From Echinarachnius parma (Eukaryota; Echinodermata; Echinoidea; Clypeasteroida; Echinarachniidae): a stretch of 64,000 bases of DNA. The translations under genes and the position numbers were made by a program. The stretch spans positions 16,448-80,447 of the forward strand of contig JBAMJV010012264.1 in assembly GCA_037951105.1 (NCBI GenBank), read 5' to 3'. This document shows positions 52,701-63,836 of the stretch, piece after piece. Each line of letters starts with the position of its first letter. Within the stretch, counting starts at the first letter, position 1. The notes under the pieces were generated by a model. The model was not told where the DNA came from. It did not search any database and saw only the letters and a program-made list of their open reading frames with translations.

Positions 52701-55700
52701 CTCCATCTTCCCAGCGGTGGGTCATTGCTTTCCCGATGATGTACTGTGGGTCCCTTATAGTACTGACAATGTCCACACTCTTTCCATTCCACTCTGACAT
52801 ATCTGACATCTCAGACAACTCTCGAAGTAGTCCCTTTAATTCATCCAGGGTACATCTGGATACAGCCGTCTTCTCAATGCTCTCTCCGAGCATGCGCGTC
52901 CGAAATGTGAGCTGCTTTCTGAGTAGGAGTGATGCCCTGGTTTTCGAGATATTGTCGATTTTTCCCTCTATCTCGTCTGGTCTCCAAAGTCCATACTCGA
53001 GGACGTGCTCTACGAGCTCCTCCACCTTGTCCCTCTCCTTCTCCTGCTTCTCCGAGAGTTGTTGTTGTTTATCGCGGACTCTGTTTCGCACCTCCTCCAT
53101 GTACCGACGTCTATGAGTTGTGTCCTCATCTCTGACCTTCTTTCCTTTTTGAATGGCTTCCTTCACAAGGCTCCTCCTCTCTTGATCATCCTTTCCCTCC
53201 AGCCACTTACGGGTCTGATTCACTTTGAACATTACTTTGCCCTCTACTTTTCCAAGAGCCATATTAGGAGCTCTTTGCAATGCTGCATCTACCAGGGCAA
53301 AATTCCTCTCCCCACTAATGTTCGTTGAGGAGCAGGACATTGCAGATTCAACCATCTCCTTCGAGGGGTCCCAGAACTCTCCACCGGGTAGTTGGGAATG
53401 GAGCTGACGATCGATGACGTCCACCATGCCCTGAAGAAGAGATGCCATGATGGTCAGCATTTCTCCCTTCTCTTCCTCAGGGATAGATGACAGGATGCTC
53501 CAAGACGGGTCTCCCTCCAGTTCATGGCCGAAGATGGTCTTGCCGTCAAAGATTTTCCCTGGAGCATCCTGCCACTCTACCAAGGTGGTCCGGGCCTGGT
53601 TGATGAGGGGGTTGGCTTCAAGGATAGGGAGATCTCTTCCTACCATCATTTTCCATGGGCCAGCGAAGGTTTTGAAGAGGACGCCCAAGCACCGCAATGG
53701 AGTCTTGGATGATGAGAAGCTCCACGCATTCACGAATGCCCTCTGTAAGTTGTTCTGCGGCTTCATTACTTTTGTAAAGTATTCAAGAATACCCTGTCCT
53801 GAACAAAACAGAATAGAAGCATTTTCAAACAGGACATTGAACCTATTCCCCACCCATCTTGGGAGACTCGCTGGAATGCCTTTGTCCTTCAGGAATGTCT
53901 TGAGTGCAATACTATCGCCACATCCTGCATTGTTAAACAGCTTGTCCGCTGCTCTTAGTAGGGCCTGCGCCTTGCTTTCACCTGCCTTTTGAAAAGGGAG
54001 GATGCCTTTGGATTCTGGTCTGTCACTTTTTCTTAAAACGTCATTTGCTTTTTTGGCAAAGCTGTCCAGTGGGTGCATAGCACATCGGAAAGAATTGATT
54101 TCATGACTGGCCAATTCTTGTAACGTTCTATCTACCGCCGCATTCGTTACACAACGGTCGGTCATGGTGTTGCCAACACTTTGGAGACTGGCCCTAACCT
54201 CACTGCAACAAGCTTTGATTGATTTCACATAATCACTGGCTGTGCCGCCTGGCTGTTGACGCACACCAGTGAGGTAGGTTGCAGATGTTGTAGCAACTTC
54301 TACCTCAGCCAGGTGGCCCAGCCTCCCCTTAGTGGTGCCATCATACTTGAGGGTGAGGCCTTTCTCCCCCTCGATTCCCTGCCTTACCTGCTCACGCGAA
54401 ACCGCTTTCATTTCTGAAGAAAAGCGTGCTTGTGTGGAGGTAGAAGGCAGTTTGTCAACATCTCGCTTACTGAGGGTTTCAACGACAGTGCGAATCACCT
54501 CGCCTACCCTGTGCTCCGCCACACCTTGATCCTACATAAGATACATAAAAACAACTAACATTACATTTTTAAATTTTTTTTTTTGGGGGGGGGGGGGGGG
54601 GGAGGGGTGGTATAAGTTATTATAATTAAATGCATTGTTTCCTTTTTTTTTTATTTCAAACAATATTTTTTATGCTGATCATGTTATGTTATCTCCTCTG
54701 AACTAACACTCTTTACACTTTTAATTTAAAGTGATAAAGAGTGTTAGTTCAGAGATAATATAAACATGATCAGCATGAAAATATTGTTTGAAATAATAAA
54801 TGAAACAATGCACTTAATTAGAATAACCTATAACACCCCCGCCCCCCCCCCCCCCCAAAAAAAAAAAAAAAAGAATCAGTACTCTGATTTAAACAGTTCG
54901 GTACAGTATGTGGAATATGTAGATTAATTTAATAAAAACAACTTGGGGAAAAACTTTTCATGATTTTGATTTAATAATATTTGTAAAATATTCTGACTAC
55001 AATACAGTGGAACCTCGTTATAAAACAGGTAATTTTGCTGGTCCCAGCTCTTTATATTTCTTTGTTTTTTTACCCTGATATAATGAGAAACCTGATATAA
55101 TAAGGTAATTTTTATGGTCCCCAAGGACCTCGTTATAACGAGGTTCCACTATACTACATCAATGTTAATTCTTACGACAAATATTGTTAGCTGCTCCTGG
55201 AGTTTTATAAATATGAAATTGTACTTCACATTAAAAATCTACCATAAGTTTTAATTATCATACAAAATGTCGTTATTAAAGGTGCACCTGTAAAGTGTCA
55301 GAACGGTCAGATATTGCCCAAAGTGACATTTGAGAGTTCAATCCTATGCCAAAATCATTTTAAGATATGTCCAAATGATGCGTGAAAGTTTCATTGAAAA
55401 ATAATACTGCTTTCCTGGTTAAAAAAGCAAAAATTTGCATCAGTTTTTACAACAAATTACTGTATGACGTGTATGAGGTTAATGATACTAAAGGTGCATT
55501 TGAACAAATCTAACCCTATTTTATTATAATATCTTCTCTTACCAAAAGCAAAACAACACGGTAGAAGAGAAATGTGGAAGCTCAAATTTATTTCTACGGA
55601 GTAAGACACTTTACAGGTGCACTATTAATGTAAGTTATGTAACGCACCTGAAGGAAGTAAGAAACCTGTCTTACATTAGCCGTGTACTCCCTGCCCTCTT

Positions 55701-58700
55701 TGGTTTGGATTGGCCGAGAAAGATCTTGTACTTGTTCCTCTAACCCATCGATGGTGTCATGAAGATCACCTATGTAACCCTCATGCAGATTGTTTGCTTG
55801 TTGTTTCGTGCAGGTTTTGGGAGTAAGGGAAACTGTGGCAGACTTTGATCTTAGACGATAAAGTTGTGCCCTGTACGCTTTGCACTTTCGAACAACACTT
55901 TGGTAGCGAGCATTAAGATTCAAGTTTCTTGAATGAAGCATTTTACAATTCTGTTGCCATCTGAACCTACTGTCCTGTAGTCTTTTGACCTTTTTCATCA
56001 CATCTTTTGGGGTCTCAACTTGTCCGATTTTAGAGTACAAATCCCTCAGCTTCTTTCTACTTTCAGCAGCTTTCCTTTTTTCCTTCTTCCTCTTAAGCTC
56101 GCTCGTAGCCAATTTCTTCTCCTGGATTTTTCTTCTTTCTTCTCTCCTTTTTCCTTCATCATCAATTGCTTGAAGCAACTTCTTACAGTTCAGGCAGGAA
56201 CTTGACTCTGACTCTTTAGGGGATGACGTTGTGGAAAGTTCAACTCTCTTGGGTGGTTGGAAAGGCGCATTCAAGAACTCGTGCAAGATCTTTTTACCTT
56301 TTTCACTGGATTTCTTCTTTAGAAAAGTAGATCTTTTCTTTAATCGCTGACTTGCTATTATCAAAGAACGTAGATGCGCATGTAGTTCATCAGCTATTTC
56401 CGTCCAAGGAACTGGAGATTTCAGAAATGCAAGTTCGACTAGTATTCCATTGGTAAGGGAGACGTCTTTGATACGGGAACAAATATTGTGGAGCGTAAGA
56501 CCAACCAGGTCACAATGCTCACCAATATATACGTCGTCCCCCATTTTCCTGTGGAATATAAAGTATGTTTTGCTACAAAACCCGTCATTTTTTTATTCAA
56601 AGTGTTAGAAAAAATCATAGTAAAAATGATACATGAAATCATAACAAACAAATTATCATAAGTGTGAAACTTAATTCAAAGTACATCAACCAAACATTCA
56701 CAAACAATTACCATTTTGGTACTGCATACACATGTCACACTCACAGTCAATACTTTACTTACAATCATCGATTGCACTTAACGTATACTTTATTCACACC
56801 AGATGTTGACTAATCCAATCAATCCAGCATATTTCATGCTTTAAGGGGACTTTTGATAGCATTCTTTATTTATTAATGAGATTTAAAAAGTGGCTAGGCC
56901 TAATTCCTAGTAAAATATAAATGTAACAAAGACAAAAAAGTTAACAAAAACATACAACACAAAACTAAATGTAACATCACAAAAAACAAGAGTGCATTTT
57001 CTCATGAATTTTTTCTTGGTATGTGATTTGCAGAACAGCACTTATTCTTCCTTGATTGTAGAGCAGAGGTAGAGCTTGAGCAACCACATCCCATGCCAGA
57101 ATCATGAACTGCCTTAGATGTTGGTAGCAATGGATGGTTCACTTCTGATTGGATGGTAGATGGGGAGGTTGGCAAGATCAAGACTCGGTCTGCAAGAATT
57201 TCTTCAGGGAAGCTGAAATTAGAAGACATCCAATCAGTGATGAATAAGGGACAATCATTATTATTATTATAGAATTAGAAACATGATGCAAATAATTAAA
57301 TTGACATTTGAAACGGGCATTCCAACAATGTATTGGTGTATTCCTGTCAGCAGGGCTCGGCACTAGCTCACTGTGGCTAATAAAAACCAGGTCAATAATG
57401 TTCCGCAAAATATCCCCCTTGAAAGAAATATGGCCAAATGCAAAATAATGAATGCAGGATTGCAGCGTACATAATTTTTGGTCAATAAGTAAAATGATCT
57501 GGGGGAAGACATGGAGAGTGGCAGTGTTGCACAAAAAGGGGCAGTCATAATGTATGATAATATAAGAGTTTTATTATGCGACAATTACATATTTAACAAT
57601 AAGTACTGTACAATGCACTTTTAAAAATTATGTAAATCATAATTATACTGAACACAGCAACACAAATACAAAATATGACAAATACAAAGATATAATTATA
57701 AACAGCATGTGTGATCATGACACACATGTAAACATACAAATCATTGAATGATAGGGTTACCCCCCCCCCCCTACCCCCCCCCCCCCCCCCCCCCCCCCAT
57801 CACCAACACATTGTGAGTTCTGATTCAATTTCAACCTTTACTCTTTAGTTTTACTTAACTTTTTTGGCCTGGGTATTTTAAATTGTGCACAACTTCAACT
57901 CTCTCTCTCAAATTTAAAATTCTTTACTGACGAATAGCACGGCAAAGCTAAAAAAAAAAATCGCAATCAAGATCCTCAACAGACAACAAGTCATGCCACT
58001 CAATCAATGACCCAATAGTATACATACAGTCTTTGGCATGTCTTCGAAGTCGAAGAGAATGACAAACAAATTATAAATAAATAATATTACAAAATATATT
58101 TCCATTGCCCATCTTAGAGGAATGGTTATCACAGAAAAGTAAAAATAAAATTGATAATGGTTAGTTCACTTCATCATCATTCATTATTTCTGCATATTAA
58201 AAAATAGTATACAGCCTACATCTACAAGTACAATCATACAATGTGATACATGAACAATTTTTTACTAGAATTATATCTTTAAAATTCAACATTGTCGATG
58301 GGGAGGATGACAGCTATTCAACAAAACTCGAAAATACTTCAAAACATTCCATCATATTAATAATAATATTATTATTATTATTATTCAGCCTGCTACTTTC
58401 ATTCAAATAATCCAACGCAAGACGATCAATATGGGACTATCAAACCAACTGCACCCGCGGGGCGAGGCCCCGGCGAGCGCGAGCGATGCGCCGATACAAC
58501 GATCACGATATTGGCCGAATTTGGTGGAGATTTGGCCGGGAAACTCCCCGGGAGACCCACTATTCACATTCACATAATTTTATTGTGCTCAAGAAGGCGC
58601 GGGAAAGATGAGTACCACTTATTCGAGAAAGACCTGAACTTGCATAAAATCACACATTTTCACATGCCACTATGTGCCGGTTTTTATATTTTCGGAAATG

Positions 58701-61700
58701 GGGAAGAAAATCACTTTTAAAAATACGAAAATTGTACTTACTTCTGACTTTCAGAACGAATTTTGTCTCACTTTCCGCTCGTCCGACAGGCAAATTTGGT
58801 ATCAAAACATCGGTGAAATCGCTCAGTACAGCGTAACACATATGTCTATGGCTACAGACTATTCACATGATACATTTCTGAAGATTCATCCGCCCCTCTA
58901 TTGTACCCACAGCAAGCATCGCACAGCGAATCGCAAGCGATAGCACGCTAGCGGAGCCACAAACGTAATCCCCCCAAAAGCGATGATTCGCAACAGCGCC
59001 ATCAGCGTTCATGAGTGTACCTACTATAGTGCAAAGCTATACATTTGCTGGAGATCATTTTTTCCGGACAGAAAACAGCTTTGCACTATAGCGTTAGGTA
59101 TGACAATCAACAATCATGATCCATTTCATTTGATAAAATGGAACACAGTCTAGTCAATAACGGTCATCGTTGTCGTTGAATGATTGTGCTGATGAAACTG
59201 AAATATGTAATTGTGTGATATATGTGATCATGCTCTTGACTTGTTTTAGACCATGAAATTACTACATAAATCATACAACAAATATAAAATCACAAAACCT
59301 CTTCCAAATCAACATCACTAATTACTGATTGTATCACACCCTGCAAAACACTACTACGCACACTACCATACTGTTGTGTGTCGCAGGCAATTCATACACA
59401 ATGCATGGCTGGTGTATATTTGTTGACACGCCAACACATGAATTGTCTATAGTGCTTTATTTTATGCGACCAAGAAATTGTGTGTAAGTATTGCATGTAA
59501 ATGGTCATACTCTAGTTTGTAGATGTGGCACACTGTCACAATTTGCAAGCCAAGGGAATGGACAATGGAAACATACATTTACACTCCATAGCCCCGTTTG
59601 CAGAAAGAGATGCAATCGATTGTAAAGTTGCAATTAACTAAGTCTGATAATGTGACTAAAGGCGCACATCTGATTGGTTCAAATGCGCAAATTTTCTGAC
59701 TTGCAATTAATTGCAACTTTGCAATCGATTGCATCTCTTTCTGCAGCGGGACCCTAATGTGTTAACATGTTCAGTCAAACCTATCTAAATGTTGTTCTTA
59801 GAAATGATTCAAAGAAAATGTTTTCTTTCTTTAGGGCGCAAGCCAGACGAACCTCAAAAGATAAACCATAAGATCACCCAATCGGGGCAAATTCGCCTCA
59901 AAATGCCAAAAAGAGTAAATTGTTAAAGTGCAATGAAAAAACTAATTTTAGAGCATTATTTTCATGCAGGCAAGCTTGAAAAGTGGCCCCTGAAAAATAA
60001 ATTGCCAATGGAGGCCCACCCCTGCCCCCCCCCCCCCCCCAAAAAAAAAAAAAGAAAAGAAAAAAAAAATGAAATGTCTCAATGGTTTATTTACATGCAG
60101 AATACTCTCTAGAGTTACATTGAATGAAGGACGGTGCTAGCATTTTGAATGGACAAATACAAATGTACATGTATCATGAATCAATTGTGTCACTGTTCAA
60201 ATCTATCTTCATAATTCAATAAAAAAATGTACCATTAATTTGTTTTATTAGTATTTGGATGTTAACAAGTTCATGGAAATAGAAATGTGTATCATGAAAT
60301 GATTTGTATCCTTAACAATAAACATGTTTTATCATTTGTCTATCTTTCAGCATGCTATGGCATTGTGAGTGTGCCGACTGGGCCATGGTTTTGTCGGAAG
60401 TGTGAGTCTCAGGAAAGAGCAGCGCGTGTGGTAAGTCTTGTTTACAAATATGAAGAGTATTTTGCAAGACACAATAAAATGCTAGTGTTTATTTAATGCA
60501 GGTTTCAAAGGATACTTTGCTCAAATTTATATCCAAGTATATTTAATTTTTTCTTTAAAAAGTACTGCAGGTTCTAGATCACTTCAATTCAATCAATGTT
60601 TTAATGTACAAATGTGTAATTAATTCATACTTTTATTGATCATAGAGAAATGAAATTGTGGAAATTTTCCTCTTTATACATACATGTACATCATGTTCTG
60701 AAGATCAATTTCTGTTTCAAACTGATTGTTTTATTATTCTTCTTATGAGAGTTTATTACCTTTTCTTCCCAGAAATGTGAGTTGTGTCCTCAAAGAGAGG
60801 GTGCTTTGAAAAGAACAGACAATGGAGGTAAGAATTCAGCAGTACATTTTTACAACTACAGTCAAATCTGTGTATAGTGTCTAGCTATGACCACCCATGA
60901 GAGACAAGAAAAGTAGCCAAGTCTGTAGACAGGTGACCTTTATAGACCGGTTCTATAACACTGTTTTTCCTCTGCTGGGAATCATTTTGGTGGCCACTAT
61001 AGGCAGGTTGGCTGCTATAGACAGGTGGCAACTAAGACAGGTTTGACTGTATTTCATCTCAATCTCTGCATTGTACATTTTAAATGTTGTCTTTGAAATA
61101 ATTTAGTTTCGTTCAGTGTACACATTTGCTCCTTTGAACAGATTGGTGAAGTACATTTCTCAGTACTCCATTTCAAGATGTGATACACAAATAGTTTTTT
61201 AACAAAGACACAAGTTTGAACAGTTTACATTTAGGCTCCTAACTGAGTCTTAAACACAACTTTTTATAAGGCACATTTGCTGCTGATTTTGTGTTGACGT
61301 GAATTACTGTTTCACGAATTGACTTGAACCTACCAGCTTCATGTCATTCACTACATTTTCATTCTAATAATTTCCCCCCTTTTAATCTCTCATCATTTGA
61401 TACCAGGGTGGGCGCATGTTGTGTGTGCTCTGTATATCCCAGAAGTGTGCTTCGGCAATGTGATTTTGTGTTGACATGAATTATTCTTGCACAAATTGAC
61501 TTGAACCTACATGTTCCAGCTTCATGTTATGGTGCAGTACATGTATGTGTCATTCACTATATTTCAGTCTAACAATTTCCCCTCTTTTAATCTCTCATCA
61601 TTTGATACCAGGGTGGGCGCATGTTGTGTGTGCTCTGTATATCCCAGAAGTGTGCTTCGGCAATGTGTCAACCATGGAACCAATCCTACTTGCTATGATA

Positions 61701-62946
61701 CCTCATGAGCGGTATAACAAGGTAAGTTATGTTTCAAGCGAAGTTTAAGATTAATAAACTGGAAAGACTAAGCTCACAAGATTTTACAGATTATTGATTT
61801 ATAAAATAAATGATTAATTGCTTCAAGTTATATGGGGATTTCCATGAGAAAGTGAACAAAAACTTTAAAAACATACAATTATTTCAAATGTTAATTTTGT
61901 CTGATTTATTGATTTATAAAATAAATGATTAATTGCTTCAAGTTATATGGGGATTTCCATGAGAAAGTGAACAAAAACTTTAAAAACATACAATTATTTC
62001 AAATGTTAATTTTGTCTGTGTGATTTTTTGTATTTAATACTATTTTTGTTGTCATCCCTGGATGTCGTATAGGAGAAACTGTAACCGTAGTACCATACAT
62101 TAAACTTAACACATGTGACTACACAGTGACAATCTGATGTTTATGTTGATAATACATACTGTTCTATGTTTGCTTTTTGCTCTAGTCCTATTTTCGGTTT
62201 AAAAACCCTAAACTGTATCAGAATAAAAATTACAATTATTTGATCAATAGTATTGATGAATGATAAGACATCAATGACATTATTTATATCTATCTTTATT
62301 CCCTGATCTAGTCGTGTTTTCTGTGTGAGAGCAAGGGTCGGCAATCCAAGGCGACCACAGGCTGCTGTATGACGTGCAATCGCAATGGATGTAGGACATC
62401 CTTCCATGTTACTTGGTGAGATTCTTGTACTTTTTCTTCCTTTTCAGATTTTGATAAATTGATGCTTTCCTTTCAAAGATTCTTATGTCTGTACTTAAAA
62501 TGTGCTTCATCTATTTTTCATGGTAAGATGATTTTGGTTATTTTTCTGAAATTTACCGATTTGACGATTTTTTTCTTAAAAATTTGCAGAAAGAGACAAG
62601 CTTTCTATAATTTGTATTAACAACATTTTAGAATGATCTCCCTAGCCAACAGAAGCATAAAATAAATTACTTGAGACCCACCTGTTCAATAATTAGTCGA
62701 AATGTTTATTGTAATTTATTATGTTTGTCTACAAGTACATACATTATAATTAATTATCCTGTAACTTTTTTCATTTATTTGTGAACAGAGTTATGGAACA
62801 TAATTTTTTTATTTAGCGCATTATATCTTATTATTTATAAATGTCATTGCAGTGCACAGCAAGAAGGCTTACTGTGCGAGGAGGCGGGGCAGCACAATGA
62901 TAATGTCAAGTACACTGGCTACTGCAACTATCACTATCAGAAATTG
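49790..62946 (+). CDS. MLLT10: AF10/AF17 (MLLT10/MLLT6) family protein, N-terminal PZP module, six exons, 3' end outside window
   Basis: Exons: 49790-49898, 60351-60430, 60773-60827, 61612-61721, 62312-62415, 62853-62946; all GT-AG, 552 nt, 184 codons in phase. The product begins MKEMVGGCCVCGDERGW. PHD finger 1 covers residues about 8-58 (CCVCGDERG, YCDGH, HQACYGI, WFCRKCE), the zinc knuckle 65-85 (CELCPQREGALKRTDNGG), and the extended PHD 86-184 (WAHVVCALYIPEV, CFLCESKG, CNRNGC, FHVTCAQQEGLLCE, GYCNYHYQKL). All zinc ligands expected of this family are visible. In vertebrates this module reads unmodified H3K27 and AF10 recruits DOT1L for H3K79 methylation in the nucleus. Intron 1 is 10.5 kb and hosts an antisense transposon gene. 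AF10 versus AF17 cannot be separated from this part; invertebrates usually have one gene. Confidence 0.93.
51709..51898. repeat. Possible MITE with G/C-rich interior
   Basis: AGGCAGTGGCATAACTA at the left and GTAGTG-type inverse (GACTACACTATGCCACCT) at the right pair imperfectly; an internal C run lies at 51844-51861. Confidence 0.4.
52057..52190. mobile_element. Pogo-like MITE
   Basis: Ends TACATGGAAACCCTGTTATAAC and GTTATAAACGTGGTTTCCCTGTA, with central ACGAGGTACCTCGTTATAAACG and CTCGTTTTAAACGGTACC. Confidence 0.65.
52555..56544 (-). CDS. Transposase-like protein, 957 aa in two exons
   Basis: Exon 1 is 55648-56544 (ATG at 56544; donor CAG|GTGCGT) and exon 2 is 52555-54531 (acceptor TATGTAG), joined in phase 0. 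Exon 1 has an N-terminal globular part (VELAFLKSPVPWTEIADELH), a CLNCKK pair, and a Lys/Glu coiled coil (about residues 125-280). Across the junction it reads YTANVRQVSYFLQ-DQGVAE. Exon 2 shows RNase H-fold landmarks in hAT/KDZ order: D in LKYDGTTK (residue about 363), D in TMTDRCVTNAA (about 424), CxxH in FRCAMHPL (449-452), and E in SSTNISGERNFALVD (about 707), followed by a helical charged tail. The spacing D-61-D, CxxH about 25 later and a distant E matches hAT-type cores by my knowledge. Similar proteins occur in many fish and invertebrates; I know no name for them. Both frames are uninterrupted, so the copy may be active or domesticated. Confidence 0.72.
54572..54872. mobile_element. Poly-T/poly-G-tipped foldback element
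   Basis: Arms at about 54572-54725 and 54732-54872 pair over TTATAATTAAATGCATTGTTTC, CAAACAATATTTT, GCTGATCATGTT and CTGAACTAACACTCTTTA, with tips T(n)G(n) and C(n)A(n). It lies in the intron of the 957-aa gene. Confidence 0.85.
55005..55153. mobile_element. Pogo-like MITE (TACAGTGGAACCTCG ends)
   Basis: Inverted TACAGTGGAACCTCGTTATAA and TTATAACGAGGTTCCACTATA ends, with interior GGTCCCAGCTCTTTATA shared with 4384-4562. Confidence 0.8.
55277..55629. mobile_element. MITE family A, full-length copy
   Basis: TTAAAGGTGCACCTGTAAAGTGTC and GACACTTTACAGGTGCACTATTAA are inverted ends, with TTAA at both flanks. It lies 19 bp from the exon 1 donor of the 957-aa gene. Relatives at 24990 and 30858. Confidence 0.8.
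57002..57213 (-). CDS. Terminal exon of a second gene in the transposon, cysteine-rich end
   Basis: Acceptor TTTCAG precedes FPEEILADRVLILPTSPST; the frame stays open for 70 codons and ends with SGMGCGCSSSTSALQSRKNK then CCSANHIPRKNS. The Cys cluster resembles a small zinc-binding tail. Upstream exons at higher coordinates were not found, so the call rests on splice site and composition only. Confidence 0.35.
57214..59012. other. Transposon right flank, no gene found
   Basis: Contains a long interrupted poly-C tract (57761-57798), an AT-rich block, and a CpG-rich patch at 58450-58500. Frames at 58511-58943 on the plus strand have no recognisable domain. CGATCGC/GCGATAG words near 58925-58990 echo 50620-50660 at the other end and may be subterminal repeats. 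Confidence 0.4.
59013..59106. repeat. Hairpin at the right end of the AF10 intron transposon
   Basis: ACCTACTATAGTGCAAAGCT at 59019 pairs with AGCTTTGCACTATAGCGTTAGGT at 59077-59099. Confidence 0.7.
59590..59753. mobile_element. MITE family B (CCCGTTTGCAGAAAGAGATGCAATCG ends)
   Basis: GCAGAAAGAGATGCAATCGATTG and CAATCGATTGCATCTCTTTCTGC are inverted ends around CATCTGATTGGTTCAAATGCGCA. Copies at 26690 and 63837. Confidence 0.85.
60858..61052. mobile_element. MITE family C copy
   Basis: TACAGTCAAATCTGTGTATAG and GACAGGTTTGACTGTA inverted ends; interior matches 45644-45822 (GGTGGCCACTATAGGCAGGT). It lies in AF10 intron 3. Confidence 0.8.
61277..61667 (+). repeat. 205-bp tandem duplication including the AF10 exon 4 start
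   Basis: Two copies (about 61277-61461 and 61462-61667) each carry TTTGATACCAG| and the first 55 bases of exon 4, identical in both. The first copy breaks off after GGCAATGTG into ATTTTGTGTTGA, giving an in-frame stop. The complete exon is the second one (61612-61721). Confidence 0.92.
61787..62020 (+). repeat. Tandem duplication, about 117-bp unit, two copies
   Basis: TTGATTTATAAAATAAATGATTAATTGC through TTAATTTTGTCTG is repeated almost exactly. It lies in AF10 intron 4, so the duplication is recent. Confidence 0.9.
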
Positions 62947-63117
62947 GTAAGTCATTGCAAGAAATTTACTTTGTAGCCTTGTGGCCTAGCCGTCAAGTAA
63001 AATCAAGATTTGTTCAAATTCTAGTGGCCCTGATACCTGAATCTGGTTGTCCCTTTTGGGCCAGTGGAATAGAGCATCAATAACATTTGGTTGCCCAAAG
63101 CAATTTTTGAGTGGCCC

Positions 63118-63437
63118 AGGGGGGTGTTTCACAAAGATCTTAGAGTCGAACTTTAACTCTAAGTTGGACTTAGAAATTATGGAAAGCCGTTCGTTTCTTT
63201 GAAACAAATTTGTAAAATTTATTTTAAAAGGCATCAATTAATGTTGATTCAAATCATTTAAATGTTCTATTATCATGGGGATTTTATTATATTGAATGTA
63301 CTAGTTATGAAAAGTCTAAAATACTTGCATTTTTGCTTTTTAATATATTTTATTCCAAGGCTTCAAATGGCTATCCATAATTTGTAAGTCCAACTTAGAG
63401 TTAAGTTCAACTAAGGATCTTTATGAAACACCCCCCT
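63118..63437. mobile_element. MITE family D, second copy
   Basis: GGGGGGTGTTTCACAAAGATC and GATCTTTATGAAACACCCCCC inverted ends, with AACTCTAAGTTGGACTTA and AAGTCCAACTTAGAGTTAA inner pairs. Confidence 0.85.
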
Positions 63438-63836
63438 GGTTTGACCACGAGGAGGCATGCGCAATTTGCCAGTAATTACTGCTGTATGATTCACAGTAAA
63501 TAATGAACTCGAGGTCATTCTTGTCGTAATTATTATTTACACATATACTGCAACTACTCAACGGTAACTTATGGAGCTGCATCGCCTTGACATTGATAGC
63601 AGCGTACTGATGAGTTCTGAAATATCTTTGTGCTCTTCTTTTATAACAGTGGTATATCGTATTACTTAGATTTAACCATGATGACTAGTAGTAGCATGTA
63701 TGATTTAAGACAGTTTGTGTAAACCGATAGTGCATAAACGTCTCCATACGCTCTGATTTACTGAATTCACGCCAGCATTCTGCCTAAAATCAAACCGTGT
63801 GTCCACACACGCTCAAAGAGTTCGTTGTCCATACTA

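Larger units (their letters stand above)
50415..59106. mobile_element. Candidate 8.7-kb DNA transposon in AF10 intron 1
   Basis: A 22-bp perfect inverted repeat (TTGTCATACCTAACG...) lies at 50415-50436 and 59085-59106. The flanking TCAA at 50411-50414 and 59107-59110 gives a 4-bp target duplication. The antisense gene 52555-56544, with hAT/KDZ-like catalytic landmarks, and a second exon at 57002-57213 sit inside. Nested MITEs (52057, 54572, 55005, 55277) show it is not recent. Caveat: 59013-59106 is itself a hairpin whose two halves share the TIR core (ACTATAGTGCAAAGCT), so the right end could be a separate small MITE of the same family. Confidence 0.6.

Noticed and set aside
52664..53992. 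Plus-strand frames of 150 and 181 codons
   Set aside because: They are shadows of the 957-aa minus-strand gene.
61407..61465. First AF10 exon 4 copy as the real exon
   Set aside because: It runs into TGA shortly after GGCAATGTG and has no suitable donor; the copy at 61612 completes the PHD domain.
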